From: a virus
Reading direction: 5' to 3' (one strand)
Length of the DNA: 43,363 nucleotides
Virus record (IMG/VR): IMGVR_UViG_3300027325_000007
Span: 1-43,363 of that record
Shown: piece by piece, positions 17,148 to 25,329 of the stretch
Layout: each line of letters starts with the position of its first letter
Numbering within the stretch: the first letter of the stretch is position 1
Notes under the pieces: generated by a model
Database searches by the model: none
What the model saw: the letters and a program-made list of their open reading frames with translations, nothing else
Told to the model about the DNA's origin: nothing
Program-made: the position numbers and the translations under genes

Positions 17148-17225
17148 TGGTTGCGGGGGCTGGATTTGAACCAGCGAACTCCTGATAATGAGTCAGGCGA
17201 GATGACCGGGCTTCTCCACCCCGCT
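17148..17225 (-). tRNA. tRNA-Met (CAT), initiator-like
   Basis: A complete 78-base cloverleaf can be drawn on the minus strand. The acceptor is AGCGGGG with CCCCGCA, followed by A73 and an encoded CCA. The D-stem is GAGA/TCTC, the anticodon stem CCTGA/TCAGG, the loop CTCATTA (anticodon CAT), and the T-arm GCTGG-TTCAAAT-CCAGC pairs perfectly. Two features mark initiator tRNAs: an unpaired 1-72 position (A-A) and an A11-T24 pair in the D-stem. A third, three consecutive G-C pairs at the base of the anticodon stem, is absent. It is flanked by structural genes with about six bases on each side, so it must be processed out of the same mRNA. Confidence 0.88.
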
Positions 17226-17231
17226 GAAAGT

Positions 17232-17765
17232 TTAGTCGTTGAAATCGAACTGGCAGGAATACTCGACGTAGAGCCGCGCCCCAACCGTCCCGAGTTGCAG
17301 CGCGGAGAAGTTGGCGAGTTCGTCTTTGCCTTCGAGTTCGAAGACCTGGCAGTCGGCTTGGCGGATGCCCACCGGGGTCGCACCGCCCACCGGCGCGGTG
17401 GCACCGTCGAGCGTGAATACCACGTCCGCGTCCAGAACATGGACTTCGGCGTGGTTGGCCTCGGGCGGTGGCGTGAGACCTACAGCAGCGGCGGCGACGA
17501 CGACGGTCTCGCTGGCCAGTTTCACCCGCTTGGAGTCGAGATGTTCGACGTCGGCGGGGACAGGAGCCGCGGCGAGCGGTGCGCCAGTGGCGTCGTCGGC
17601 GACGCTCCAGATCGTGGCGGTGGCGACGCCCGTGGTCGGATCGATGCATTGAATCCGGCGCAGGATTTGGCCCTTCTCGTATTCTTTACCCGTTTTCAGA
17701 GCGCGGAAATAGTCGATCGCGGTGACGAGTTTGACGTCTGGTTTTTGATAGTCGTTGATGATCAT
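17232..17765 (-). CDS. Probable virion decoration protein, paralogue of the next gene upstream
   Basis: This is a 177-residue protein beginning MIINDYQKPDVKLVTA. The ATG at 17765 has AGGGA upstream; a longer frame to 17915 would overlap the preceding gene and reads as Arg-rich noise. The N-terminal 60 residues are unique. The C-terminal half (from HAEVHVLDADVVF to the end) resembles the C-terminal half of the 158-residue protein encoded at 17795-18271, including HAEV/HAEI, an ADC/HDC cysteine, and final VEYSCQ/VTYFCQ. Head decoration or tail accessory is plausible. The stop lies six bases before the tRNA 5' end. Confidence 0.6.
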   Translation of the reverse strand: MIINDYQKPDVKLVTAIDYFRALKTGKEYEKGQILRRIQCIDPTTGVATATIWSVADDATGAPLAAAPVPADVEHLDSKRVKLASETVVVAAAAVGLTPPPEANHAEVHVLDADVVFTLDGATAPVGGATPVGIRQADCQVFELEGKDELANFSALQLGTVGARLYVEYSCQFDFND

Positions 17766-17794
17766 TGGTTTGGTTCCCTCAGAGTTTGATTGGT

Positions 17795-18271
17795 TTAAGC
17801 GTTTGCGTTGGACTGGCAGAAGTAGGTCACACGGAGCGTGCCGGATTGGCCAGGTTGCCCGATGGCCAGGAAGCCGGCCACTTCTTCGGCGGACTCGAGT
17901 TCGAGCCAGCCGCAATCGTGGAGCTTGTACCCGGTGGTCGGGTTCGGTGTCGTTCCCTCGGGGTAGAATCGGATCGCGCCGCCATCCACTTGGATCTCGG
18001 CGTGGGTTGCGTCGGCCGGCGGCGTCAACGCCACCGGCGCAGTGGCGTCAAAGGCCAGTTCTTCGACTGTGCCCTTCAAGGCCCGCTTCGGTTCCTCACC
18101 TTCACAGCAGCACTCCTTGAGGTCACCGGCCTCGAGCTTCGCCTTGACGTCGGCCGCGGGCACTTCGGCCCCGCTCGCGTCGTAGTATTTAACGGTGCAG
18201 GTACCATCGCTCATGTAGATGATTTCTTCGACGTATCCGCCCGCTGGGATGAGTCCGACTTGTCCGGCCAT
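17795..18271 (-). CDS. Probable virion decoration protein with a duplicated domain
   Basis: This is a 158-residue protein beginning MAGQVGLIPAGGYVEE. It has a CCCEGEE cluster around residue 53 and a C-terminal beta-rich domain starting at HAEIQVDGG that is paralogous to the one in the gene downstream. Its start overlaps the upstream stop (TAATG). There is no signal peptide or catalytic motif. The shared domain with its neighbour suggests a tandem duplication followed by divergence at the N-terminus. A surface or decoration function in the head or tail is inferred from the operon. Confidence 0.6.
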   Translation of the reverse strand: MAGQVGLIPAGGYVEEIIYMSDGTCTVKYYDASGAEVPAADVKAKLEAGDLKECCCEGEEPKRALKGTVEELAFDATAPVALTPPADATHAEIQVDGGAIRFYPEGTTPNPTTGYKLHDCGWLELESAEEVAGFLAIGQPGQSGTLRVTYFCQSNANA

Positions 18272-18615
18272 TATTTCTTCTCCTTGCGCTTCGATTTCGA
18301 GAGCGTTGGGATCTTGGTCGGCAGTGGGACATCAATTTCCAAGGCCTCGCCTTCGGAAAGAAGATCCAGCGCCTCCCCATAGTCCGAAGTATCCAGCGAG
18401 ATCGGGATTGAAGTCTTGGGATGCGCCGGGAAGACGCGAACACTGACACTTCCACCTTCCCGCCGCACGGTGGTGAGTTCCCCAGCGCCGCCGGCCAGCA
18501 AGTAATCATTGGCGGCGGCCAGTTTATAGGCGTCGGTATCAGCCAAGCCCGAGACATCCATCACGGGCCGTAGTTCAGCCCCAGCATCGCCATTTTTTTG
18601 AACAAGAACTTTCAT
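18271..18615 (-). CDS. Small structural-operon protein, unknown function
   Basis: This is a 114-residue protein beginning MKVLVQKNGDAGAELR. The ATG at 18615 overlaps the stop of the gene upstream, so it is preferred to a start eight codons earlier. The protein is mixed alpha/beta by eye, acidic in the second half, and ends in a lysine-rich tail (SKSKRKEKK). It has no recognised motif. Coupling on both sides to virion genes suggests a minor structural or assembly role. Confidence 0.6.
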   Translation of the reverse strand: MKVLVQKNGDAGAELRPVMDVSGLADTDAYKLAAANDYLLAGGAGELTTVRREGGSVSVRVFPAHPKTSIPISLDTSDYGEALDLLSEGEALEIDVPLPTKIPTLSKSKRKEKK

Positions 18616-19766
18616 TAGAAATAGGTGACGGCAGTACAAACTGTGGCCGTCTCGCCTCCATTATCCACATCGACTTCAAACTTCGTGATGGCCTGATCAC
18701 ACCCTTCGAACATGTAGAGAATGTATCCAACTGCTCGGCCGGTGGACCCGCCAAGAGCATCGAAGTGGGCCGACACAGGGTGCCCGTTACTGGCCCCTAA
18801 AATTGATGGATGAGCGCCGATGATCGTGCGAAGCTCAATCGCCATTGCAGCCACGGCAGGCCCGCCGTTGTATCCGATGGTGTAAGTACCTGCCGTTGTG
18901 ACGGGCACCACCGAACCATCCAATCTTTCGAACGAAATCACCCGCAACGGAAAACCATTCCACAATTTTCGGCTTGGCACCCCAACAAAAGTGGCAGTGG
19001 TCCCATGGTAGGTTGTCAGGTCATTGCCGGAAATCTCACAAAGACCACCATTGAGGAATGTGGGAACCGTAGAACCTGCAGTCCACGTAAGGTTGGGGTC
19101 GGTGTTATCGTCCCAGCTACTCATGGAGAAGCAGGGAAATGTGACACCGTCTTGATTGCTCGGACCAGTCGCCATCGGGCCACAGTCGCCATCAATCTCG
19201 ACAACGAACTCAACATCCAAGCCCACGACATCAAGGGACGAGACCGCAGCCCACCACTGAAGCTTGAGGAACACAACCGATTCCTGAGCCGTCCCCGAAC
19301 CCGACACAGAAAGCCAGGCGGCAATTTCCGACCATGGATCCGCACCGAGATCAGCAAGGGGCGTAGCCGCGCCGGCGTTGTCGCCAAAATTGAACTGAGC
19401 CTTGTATTCCTTGACGACGGCCCCGCTGGAATCGCGTCCGATGAAGCTCCAAGTCTTAGTCCCATTGGAACATCCGTAAGGGGTCGACTCGTCGTTCTCG
19501 AAGTAGCCGACCTCGGCCTCAAAGTCTCCGCCGCCAGAACCGTTAGTAAAAGTTCCTTTGTCGGGATCGCCATCGCTCCCAGTAACCCGAACGAACGGCG
19601 GAAGAACGTCGAGAGTCGAACAGAAATAGCGGCGATGAACAGCCGCCACCCATGGCAATGCCGGATCGCCAGAACCGGTATCTCCCGGCCCCGTTCCAGT
19701 TCCCGTCCCCGAACCAGCGCCACCAGCGCCAGCCTTGAACCCACTGAGATTGTGACCGAACGCCAT
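18615..19766 (-). CDS. Probable virion structural protein
   Basis: This is a 383-residue protein beginning MAFGHNLSGFKAGAGG. The ATG at 19766 overlaps the upstream stop (TAATG); the longer frame to 20000 lies in another gene. A Gly/Thr-rich linker (GSGTGTGTGPG) separates a short N-terminal anchor from a beta-rich body with Trp, Asp and Gly and few charged helices, typical of fibre or baseplate-type proteins. There is no signal peptide or enzyme signature. It could be a tail appendage or head fibre. No family is recognised. Confidence 0.6.
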   Translation of the reverse strand: MAFGHNLSGFKAGAGGAGSGTGTGTGPGDTGSGDPALPWVAAVHRRYFCSTLDVLPPFVRVTGSDGDPDKGTFTNGSGGGDFEAEVGYFENDESTPYGCSNGTKTWSFIGRDSSGAVVKEYKAQFNFGDNAGAATPLADLGADPWSEIAAWLSVSGSGTAQESVVFLKLQWWAAVSSLDVVGLDVEFVVEIDGDCGPMATGPSNQDGVTFPCFSMSSWDDNTDPNLTWTAGSTVPTFLNGGLCEISGNDLTTYHGTTATFVGVPSRKLWNGFPLRVISFERLDGSVVPVTTAGTYTIGYNGGPAVAAMAIELRTIIGAHPSILGASNGHPVSAHFDALGGSTGRAVGYILYMFEGCDQAITKFEVDVDNGGETATVCTAVTYF

Positions 19767-20413
19767 TAGTGTCCACCTCCGCTGAGTTCGGACACGTAAA
19801 GCACCGGATCGCCAGAGGCCACCGCGAACTTCATATCCCGGATCGCCGAGACGCGGAACACCAGCCGGTCGGGATCGACCGCGAGGTGGCCGAGGCCAGG
19901 CGCTGGCGTTGTCTGCTGATCGCGAGTCCAAACGATGGTGCCACCGCAGACGGTAATTTCCACATGGCTCGTGGCCTTGTGGAACGGGCGATAGGGCCAC
20001 GGATCACCAAGATTGTGGATGATCCCAGAGTATCGCGGGTGTTCATGGCCCGCCGATACGTTAGCGTAATTTGTGTAGCCGGCCCAATCACCGATGAGCA
20101 CCGGGTCGCCAGCCTTGCAATGCCAAGCCGGAAAGACGAACGCACCGGCAGCTTCGCCGAGAGTCGCGTTGAACATGTCCTCGATCAGCCCAGATGCCGG
20201 CACCGCACCATGGCGGTCAGCCACGGGGCGCGTGATATGCGGACTGGTGCCTTGATGCGTATAGGCCCCAGTCGCCACGGCTCCAGCGCTGGTCGTCACG
20301 ACATCGGCGTCAACCGCAACCGGCGCCGGCTTGGCGAAGATGTCAGGGTTCGCTGGCCCGTAGGCCGTCGTCACGACCAAGTCGCCATAAGTATTGGTGA
20401 TGCGAGCGTTCAT
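19766..20413 (-). CDS. Probable virion structural protein
   Basis: This is a 215-residue protein beginning MNARITNTYGDLVVTT. The ATG at 20413 overlaps the upstream stop, which decides against a start eleven codons earlier. The sequence is beta-rich with many Gly, Thr and His, and contains a stretch similar in style to tail adaptor proteins (HIEITVCGG-like segment near residue 155). There is no recognised domain. It follows the connector-like gene and precedes another unknown virion gene, so a tail accessory or adaptor role is likely. Confidence 0.58.
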   Translation of the reverse strand: MNARITNTYGDLVVTTAYGPANPDIFAKPAPVAVDADVVTTSAGAVATGAYTHQGTSPHITRPVADRHGAVPASGLIEDMFNATLGEAAGAFVFPAWHCKAGDPVLIGDWAGYTNYANVSAGHEHPRYSGIIHNLGDPWPYRPFHKATSHVEITVCGGTIVWTRDQQTTPAPGLGHLAVDPDRLVFRVSAIRDMKFAVASGDPVLYVSELSGGGH

Positions 20414-21264
20414 TATGCGGAGCGTTTGGCGAAGGTTGTTTCGCACTGTTGCAGGTAGTCGACGTCGTAGACGCGGCGGAGTTCGGCCATGGCTCGGTCG
20501 GAATAGCGGTCAGCCTTTTCGTCGAGTCCACTGTCACGATGGATCTCGCCGGCCGCGGCGATGCGGATGTAATCGTAAAACTGTCGGGGGATTTCCTGCT
20601 TCACCCATCCCGAGCCAGATGCCCCCGGCGTGATCGTGGTTGTCCCCGGTCCGGTGTAGCAGTAGACATAGCCATCCGAGTGCATGAGCAAATCACCTGG
20701 CGCATAGGGTCCGGAGTTCTCGGCCACTGTGTCGCAGGTGAACAGCGGAGCAGCTGGCCGATGCTCCACCCACACACAGGTAGGGCAGAGCGGGCTCAAG
20801 CAGAAGCGGCCACCCTTGCGTTCAAATTTCAGGCAGCCCGGACTCTTGCTCAGCTTGGGATGCTGGTTGCTGATCTTGACCACATGGCCAATCGCCTTGT
20901 GGCCCTCGGGACACGCCGGCACATAGAAGACTTCGCCCAAATTCTCGAACACCGGCTCGCCGGTGACCGGATCCAGCGCTTGCACTGGCGGCGTCGTGTT
21001 CGGATCCATCACCGGCTTGCCCTGGACCATTTCCTTCTCTACCTGAATGAAACTACATTGCATGAGGAACGGCCACATGGCCCACTCCCATGCCACACGC
21101 AGCTTCTCGGCGATGTGATCGGCCACCCGATTACAACGCGACTGGTTCCATCCGCAATCAGCATCACGGATGGTGTCCGGATCGTACTCCGCCTCACGGA
21201 GCACGGCGCGGAAAACTTGGTTGAAGGAGATCGTTTGCACGGCGAAAAAGTTGCCTTGGTGCAC
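20413..21264 (-). CDS. Head-tail connector or tail tubular A-like protein
   Basis: This is a 283-residue protein with a GTG start at 21264; a TTG one codon upstream is also in frame. The N-terminus (QTISFNQVFRAVLREA) and the C-terminus (IPRQFYDYIRIAAAGEIH, then RAMAELRRVYD) have the helical pattern of gp11-type tail tubular proteins of T7-like phages, which join portal and nozzle. A central insertion carries several cysteines (CLSPLCPTC) and a beta-rich segment. The gene follows capsid and minor head genes, as expected for a connector. The similarity is by pattern only, so the call is moderate. Confidence 0.5.
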   Translation of the reverse strand: MHQGNFFAVQTISFNQVFRAVLREAEYDPDTIRDADCGWNQSRCNRVADHIAEKLRVAWEWAMWPFLMQCSFIQVEKEMVQGKPVMDPNTTPPVQALDPVTGEPVFENLGEVFYVPACPEGHKAIGHVVKISNQHPKLSKSPGCLKFERKGGRFCLSPLCPTCVWVEHRPAAPLFTCDTVAENSGPYAPGDLLMHSDGYVYCYTGPGTTTITPGASGSGWVKQEIPRQFYDYIRIAAAGEIHRDSGLDEKADRYSDRAMAELRRVYDVDYLQQCETTFAKRSA

Positions 21265-21284
21265 CAAGGGCTTGGATCATAGGA

Positions 21285-21560
21285 TCAATCGGTGGTTTCC
21301 CCGGTCGGACCGGGTTCGTAAATTCGGTAGGTGGCAGGAGCCGGTAGAGAGCCGGCGATAGTCGGGGCACGGTTCGCTCGGCCTGGCGTCCAGCGCAGCA
21401 CAACTTCATGCTGACGTGTCGCCTTGTCGGTCTCGAACTCAGGGCCAACAACGCGCTGGTAGATAGCCCGGTTGTTGGCTCCGCCGACTTCGACCATCTT
21501 GCCTTGCCCGAGCGCTTGCCAGGCTTGACCGAGGTCGAGAGTTTCTTGTGATTCAGGCAT
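21285..21560 (-). CDS. Small virion-operon protein, unknown function
   Basis: This is a 91-residue protein beginning MPESQETLDLGQAWQA. The ATG at 21560 overlaps the end of the upstream gene by eight bases; the longer frame to 21644 is the upstream gene in another frame. It has a helical N-terminus followed by short beta segments and a Pro/Gly-rich end. It resembles small head-completion or stabilising proteins only in size and position. No family is recognised. Confidence 0.55.
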   Translation of the reverse strand: MPESQETLDLGQAWQALGQGKMVEVGGANNRAIYQRVVGPEFETDKATRQHEVVLRWTPGRANRAPTIAGSLPAPATYRIYEPGPTGETTD

Positions 21561-22020
21561 TGGGTGGGCCTCCGATTTGGGGGAGCTTGGTCCGACTGCG
21601 GACGTTTCGTTTGGTGATGGTTTTCGGCACGACGATTTGCGCATTGCGCGGCACGTACTTGACGAGGGCGGCGGGCCAGTAGCGTTTCAGATAAGCGACT
21701 GCGTCGTCATCGTCTGTCCAGCGTTTTCCGAACTTCTGGACCATCAGGTGATTGATGTAGGGATGGATCTTGAATTGTTCGTAGCCGAAGTTGCCCATCC
21801 GACTGCGTTCGAAGCCGTTCTCGGCGGCGGCACACTCGATCTGAACCCGTTGCGCCTCCGCGAACTGAGCTTGCGACTCATCATTGATCAGCGCTTGGAA
21901 TTCCTGCCACTCGGCGTTGGTCAGCCCAAGCCCGTCCTGGGTGAAGAAGTCAGAAAAATCGCCGCCGCCTTCCGAGGTCATCGCAGAATAAAAACCCTGT
22001 AATAATTCTTTCGATGCCAT
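21553..22020 (-). CDS. Probable minor head protein
   Basis: This is a 155-residue protein beginning MASKELLQGFYSAMTS. It is mainly helical, with a patch of aspartates (WTDDDDAVAYLKRY) and a basic C-terminal region (VPKTITKRNVRSRTKLP) that could contact DNA. It sits between a 207-residue capsid-associated protein and a small unknown. Position suggests a head-completion, internal or connector-associated protein. No conserved signature was recognised. Confidence 0.55.
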   Translation of the reverse strand: MASKELLQGFYSAMTSEGGGDFSDFFTQDGLGLTNAEWQEFQALINDESQAQFAEAQRVQIECAAAENGFERSRMGNFGYEQFKIHPYINHLMVQKFGKRWTDDDDAVAYLKRYWPAALVKYVPRNAQIVVPKTITKRNVRSRTKLPQIGGPPNA

Positions 22021-22075
22021 GAAATCCTCAGAAGACGACGACGTATGCCCGTGGTTGGTTGGTTGCGTTCGGGAA

Positions 22076-22699
22076 TTAGTTGGTGGAGTACTCGGAGTCG
22101 ATCACCTGGAAGAGGAACGACACCTCGCCATGGGTCAGATCGGCCAAGTTCTTGCCGGCCATCGGCGTGACCGTAATGATCGCATCAGCGTTGTCGGGGC
22201 CACCGGTGCCGGTCGACTCGAACCGGATGCGGTCAGCCGGCGGAACCAGAATGGTCCAGTCGGCACCGACCCGCGCCGGGTTGTGATGGGCCACTTGGGC
22301 GTCCGTATACCAGGCCGTAGCGCCAGTCTTGGAATCACCCCAGCTCACCTTCACATCGTTGAACGACGGATCGCCCTTCGCGTAAAAGAACTGGTGCACT
22401 TGGTAAGCCGTAGGCCGGATGCCAATGACTCGGTCATTGCTGGCGCTCATCGCTTCGCTGAGGTTGAACGCGTACTGGATGGCGGTGCCAGCGGGATGCG
22501 CGTCGGCATGCCGGAACTGGTTGACGTGCACCTTCACCTCGTGGGTGGCTCCATGGTAATCAGCCTGCTCGTCGGCGAGTCGGCGGACACCATAGGTCTG
22601 GAAGCGGTTGCGTTGCAATCCAGCGGTGTGATCCGGGATATGGGTGATCCGGATGATATCGTTGGACGAACCAACGGCGGGAGAAGTGGGAATACTCAT
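22076..22699 (-). CDS. Probable head decoration or capsid-associated protein
   Basis: This is a 207-residue protein beginning MSIPTSPAVGSSNDII. It lies directly downstream of the major capsid gene (54-base gap) and is beta-rich with regular aromatic and Gly residues (for example QVHQFFYAKGDPSFND). Genes at this location commonly encode decoration proteins or a second coat component. There is no signal peptide, membrane segment or catalytic motif. The similarity is positional, so this is a context-based call. Confidence 0.55.
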   Translation of the reverse strand: MSIPTSPAVGSSNDIIRITHIPDHTAGLQRNRFQTYGVRRLADEQADYHGATHEVKVHVNQFRHADAHPAGTAIQYAFNLSEAMSASNDRVIGIRPTAYQVHQFFYAKGDPSFNDVKVSWGDSKTGATAWYTDAQVAHHNPARVGADWTILVPPADRIRFESTGTGGPDNADAIITVTPMAGKNLADLTHGEVSFLFQVIDSEYSTN

Positions 22700-22753
22700 T
22701 ACTTACTCTTGTGAGTTGAAAGGTTGAAAAGGTTCGGCCCGAGCCGCTGACGT

Positions 22754-23797
22754 TTAGTCCTGGTCGGTGACGATGCTGACGTGGCCGCAGGGATTGAGGC
22801 ACTCGAGGGCACCGTAGTTCCAGACGAGGAAGCGGTGACCGCCGCCCCGATACTCAAGCTTCTTCTTCTGCACCTTCTCCATCACCAGGGCGAAGGCGTC
22901 GGTGTCGATGAACATGCCGCTGCGCTTGGAGAATTCGGTGCGAACACCGTCCTCGGGCACCATCAGCCAGTTGTCCAAGTGCATGGTCAGCCGACCGGCA
23001 TCGGTACTGTAGACGTCGAGCATGACGTCCAGATGCTTTGGGGTGGGCTGGTTGACCTGCCGGAAATAGAAGCGGGCCGCGTTGGTATGGTACTGCGACA
23101 TCTGCGAAATTTTGCGCTTGAGCTTGATGCCCACGAAACCGTCGAGATCCACCGAGCCATCACGGCAGCAATACGCCGCCTCGAGGAGGTCACCGAGAAC
23201 GTCTTCGGTGAGAGAGCCGAGCGGCCCCGTGTACTGCGAGTCCGGACTCGGCCGGCAATCTGCCGGTACGGGAAAGACTTTTTGGGAGGCTTGGCCCGGC
23301 GCGGGTGCCGGCGTCTGGCCGGTCCAGGGCGTCGCCGCGATCCAGTTCATGATGCCCCTCGTCTCGTAGAAGTTGGCCACGCCGTCTTCCATCTCGTTGT
23401 CTTCGTTCGAGGCAATCCGCATCTCCCACTTCTTGCGCATGTAGACGGCCGCGCGGGCCATCTGAAATGCGACCTCCGATTTGGCACCATGAATTTCCTG
23501 CTTCTCGCCGTGGCAGGTCACGCTGATATTGCGCTCCATTTTCTGCCAGACCGAGAACAGGGGCGTGCGCCCATCGCCGTGGAATTCCACCGCGTCTTCA
23601 TTTTCCCGAACGCCGCGATGATGAACGTCCTGATACTCGGTGAGCATGGAAGTGTGGATCGCGTTCTTGAGCCGCTTGCCCTTGGGCTTCCTCAGCTTGG
23701 CGATGATGGGTGTCTCCACCACGGTTTTGTTGGTGATCTTGGACGAAACGCTTTCTTTGACGCCGACTTGATCGTGAGTATGAATTGCACCACTCAT
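22754..23797 (-). CDS. Major capsid protein (DUF5309-like)
   Basis: This is a 347-residue protein beginning MSGAIHTHDQVGVKES. The part around residues 80-165 has the DUF5309/SU10-type pattern: SVWQKMERNISVTCHGEK, then SEVAFQMARAAVYMRKKWEM, then an Asn-rich turn and ETRGIMNWIA. It is followed by a Pro/Ala insertion with cysteines and a C-terminal P-domain-like region ending near a cysteine pair (ECLNPCGH). Length and position directly after an acidic scaffold gene fit a HK97-fold coat protein. The family call is from remembered pattern, not an alignment. Confidence 0.8.
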   Translation of the reverse strand: MSGAIHTHDQVGVKESVSSKITNKTVVETPIIAKLRKPKGKRLKNAIHTSMLTEYQDVHHRGVRENEDAVEFHGDGRTPLFSVWQKMERNISVTCHGEKQEIHGAKSEVAFQMARAAVYMRKKWEMRIASNEDNEMEDGVANFYETRGIMNWIAATPWTGQTPAPAPGQASQKVFPVPADCRPSPDSQYTGPLGSLTEDVLGDLLEAAYCCRDGSVDLDGFVGIKLKRKISQMSQYHTNAARFYFRQVNQPTPKHLDVMLDVYSTDAGRLTMHLDNWLMVPEDGVRTEFSKRSGMFIDTDAFALVMEKVQKKKLEYRGGGHRFLVWNYGALECLNPCGHVSIVTDQD

Positions 23798-23820
23798 TTG
23801 TTTTTCTCGTGTTTAGTAGC

Positions 23821-24834
23821 TTAGAACAATCCCAAGGCGTCCGTGACGGGAACGTCAGCGGCGGCACCGGTGGCTGGAGACACAGAACGCCGCTTGCGGG
23901 TGCCAGACGTCGATCGTCGGGCCTTTCCTTTCGCGGTCTTCTTCTTTGCCCCAGCTCTCTGGGAGGTTGATTTGGATTTCTTGGGCGCCAGCGTCTTTGC
24001 TGCCTGGCGACCAAGGTGGATGTGGTAGGCCAGCTCGTGGCCGTTGGGTTGCGTCGCCAAGCTCGGGACTTCCCGGAGGATGTCCTTGATGTCGAAGTGG
24101 ATGTCGGCTTTCGGATCGAACCATTCTGGATGTTCTTCCTTGAGCCGCGCCGTGGCGGCGTCCGCCTCGGCCTTGGCCTTCGAAAAGTCCGAACGCAGGT
24201 TGTCCGACAGATCCCGCACTTTTGCCCGGAACGAACGCACCTGCTTGCGGCTCGGATCTTCCGTGCCCAGGTGACGTTTGAAGTAGTCCGCCAATGCTGG
24301 CGAAGCCTCTCCATCGTCTTGCCAATCCTCGATCTGATCGAGCAAGGATTCGGCGTTCTTGATGCCCGCTTGGATTTCAGTCAGCTGGGAATTGGCGGGG
24401 GTGCCGGATTCCAGTTCCTTATCCAAGCGCGCAGCGCGATCCTTGAAGCGCTCCGTCCGAGCCTCGGCTTCCTTCCGCCGTTCCACCTCTTTGGAGATGC
24501 GCCGGTCGAACGCCTTTTGAGTTTTGGGCGGGAGGGAGGCGCGAAATTTCCGGTCGGCCGCGGCCTCGGGATCTTCCTCTTCTTCCTCGTCTTCTTCGGC
24601 TTCTTCACCGTCTTCGGCTTCTTCGCCGGCGGCTTCGTCATCCGCTTCGTCACCGTCACCGGCTTCGTCAGCGTCGCCATCATCCGAGTCATCGGATTCA
24701 GCAGCTTCGTCGGCGAGCATTTCGCCAAGCATGTCATCGACAATATCGCCGTGACCTTCCGTGGTTTCATCAGGAGTATCCACTGCACCTGCAGCCTCAT
24801 CAGCGACCGCGTCGTTGTTGAGTTCGTCATCCAT
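23821..24834 (-). CDS. Capsid scaffolding protein
   Basis: This is a 337-residue protein beginning MDDELNNDAVADEAAG. The first 95 residues are extremely acidic with long Glu/Asp runs. Residues about 100-260 are charged and helical, with coiled-coil character (RRKEAEARTERFKDRAARLD). The last 60 residues are strongly basic (KKSKSTSQRAGAKKKTAKGK). This acidic-coil-basic order immediately upstream of the capsid gene is characteristic of scaffolding proteins, which guide shell assembly and then leave. No protease motif is present in it. The noncoding 144 bases upstream (24835-24978) separate it from the small regulator and probably hold its promoter, although no clear box is visible. Confidence 0.82.
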   Translation of the reverse strand: MDDELNNDAVADEAAGAVDTPDETTEGHGDIVDDMLGEMLADEAAESDDSDDGDADEAGDGDEADDEAAGEEAEDGEEAEEDEEEEEDPEAAADRKFRASLPPKTQKAFDRRISKEVERRKEAEARTERFKDRAARLDKELESGTPANSQLTEIQAGIKNAESLLDQIEDWQDDGEASPALADYFKRHLGTEDPSRKQVRSFRAKVRDLSDNLRSDFSKAKAEADAATARLKEEHPEWFDPKADIHFDIKDILREVPSLATQPNGHELAYHIHLGRQAAKTLAPKKSKSTSQRAGAKKKTAKGKARRSTSGTRKRRSVSPATGAAADVPVTDALGLF

Positions 24835-24978
24835 GGTTGCGCCCCATGTGTGCGAGTTGTTGTTCTGTAACTAACATGAGCGCATGTTGCGCCTTAAATG
24901 CCGACCTGGACAATGCCGGCACCTCCAACTGAACGCCGGCGAGCACCGTTCGACGCGTTCAACCGCGTTTTAGGTAGG

Positions 24979-25230
24979 TCAAACCTCAAGCTTATCCTTG
25001 AGAACATTCAACATGGCCGCAGGAATTGGTCGCGCCCCCGAACTAATCTTCTTGCACGTCGAAACAGTCTTCCCCGTCGCCGCCGACAAATCCTCAAGGC
25101 TCCAGCCAACGTATTCAAGGACCAACTTAATCCCCCTAGGATGCGGCAAATCAAACCCGTGGAACACAATCACAGGGACACCAAACTCGCTGGCCTCATG
25201 CCTCGTCGTGATCTTCAATATGGTCTGCAT
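24979..25230 (-). CDS. Small helix-turn-helix regulator
   Basis: This is an 83-residue protein beginning MQTILKITTRHEASEF. The C-terminal half (LVLEYVGWSLEDLSAATGKT, then VSTCKKISSGARPIP) has a Xre-type helix-turn-helix pattern similar to antitoxins and small phage repressors. The ATG at 25230 gives a compact domain; in-frame starts upstream (ATG at 25257, GTG at 25311) have no better ribosome-binding site, and the GTG lies inside a terminator. The gene stands alone between the lysis terminator and the scaffold gene, so it may control late structural transcription. No partner toxin gene is seen. Confidence 0.65.
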   Translation of the reverse strand: MQTILKITTRHEASEFGVPVIVFHGFDLPHPRGIKLVLEYVGWSLEDLSAATGKTVSTCKKISSGARPIPAAMLNVLKDKLEV

Positions 25231-25289
25231 GTGATTCACAAACCACAAAAGTACCATTTTTGGAACTTTGAAATTTTTGATTTTTGAGG

Positions 25290-25326
25290 AAAAGAAGAAA
25301 GCCCGCCTCACTTTAGGCCGGGCTCG
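25290..25326 (-). terminator. Rho-independent terminator after the lysis cassette
   Basis: On the minus strand AGCCC and GCC pair with GGC and GGGCT around an 8-base loop, with one bulged G, and the hairpin is followed by TTTCTTCTTTT. It starts about five bases after the stop of the lipoprotein gene at 25330. It should end the lysis transcript before the regulator and head genes. Confidence 0.75.
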
Positions 25327-25329
25327 AGA

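Noticed and set aside
20413-25230. A tape-measure protein or tail assembly frameshift pair, as in long-tailed phages.
   Set aside because: No long hydrophobic or coiled tape-measure frame and no overlapping slippery-site pair were seen, which supports a short-tailed particle.
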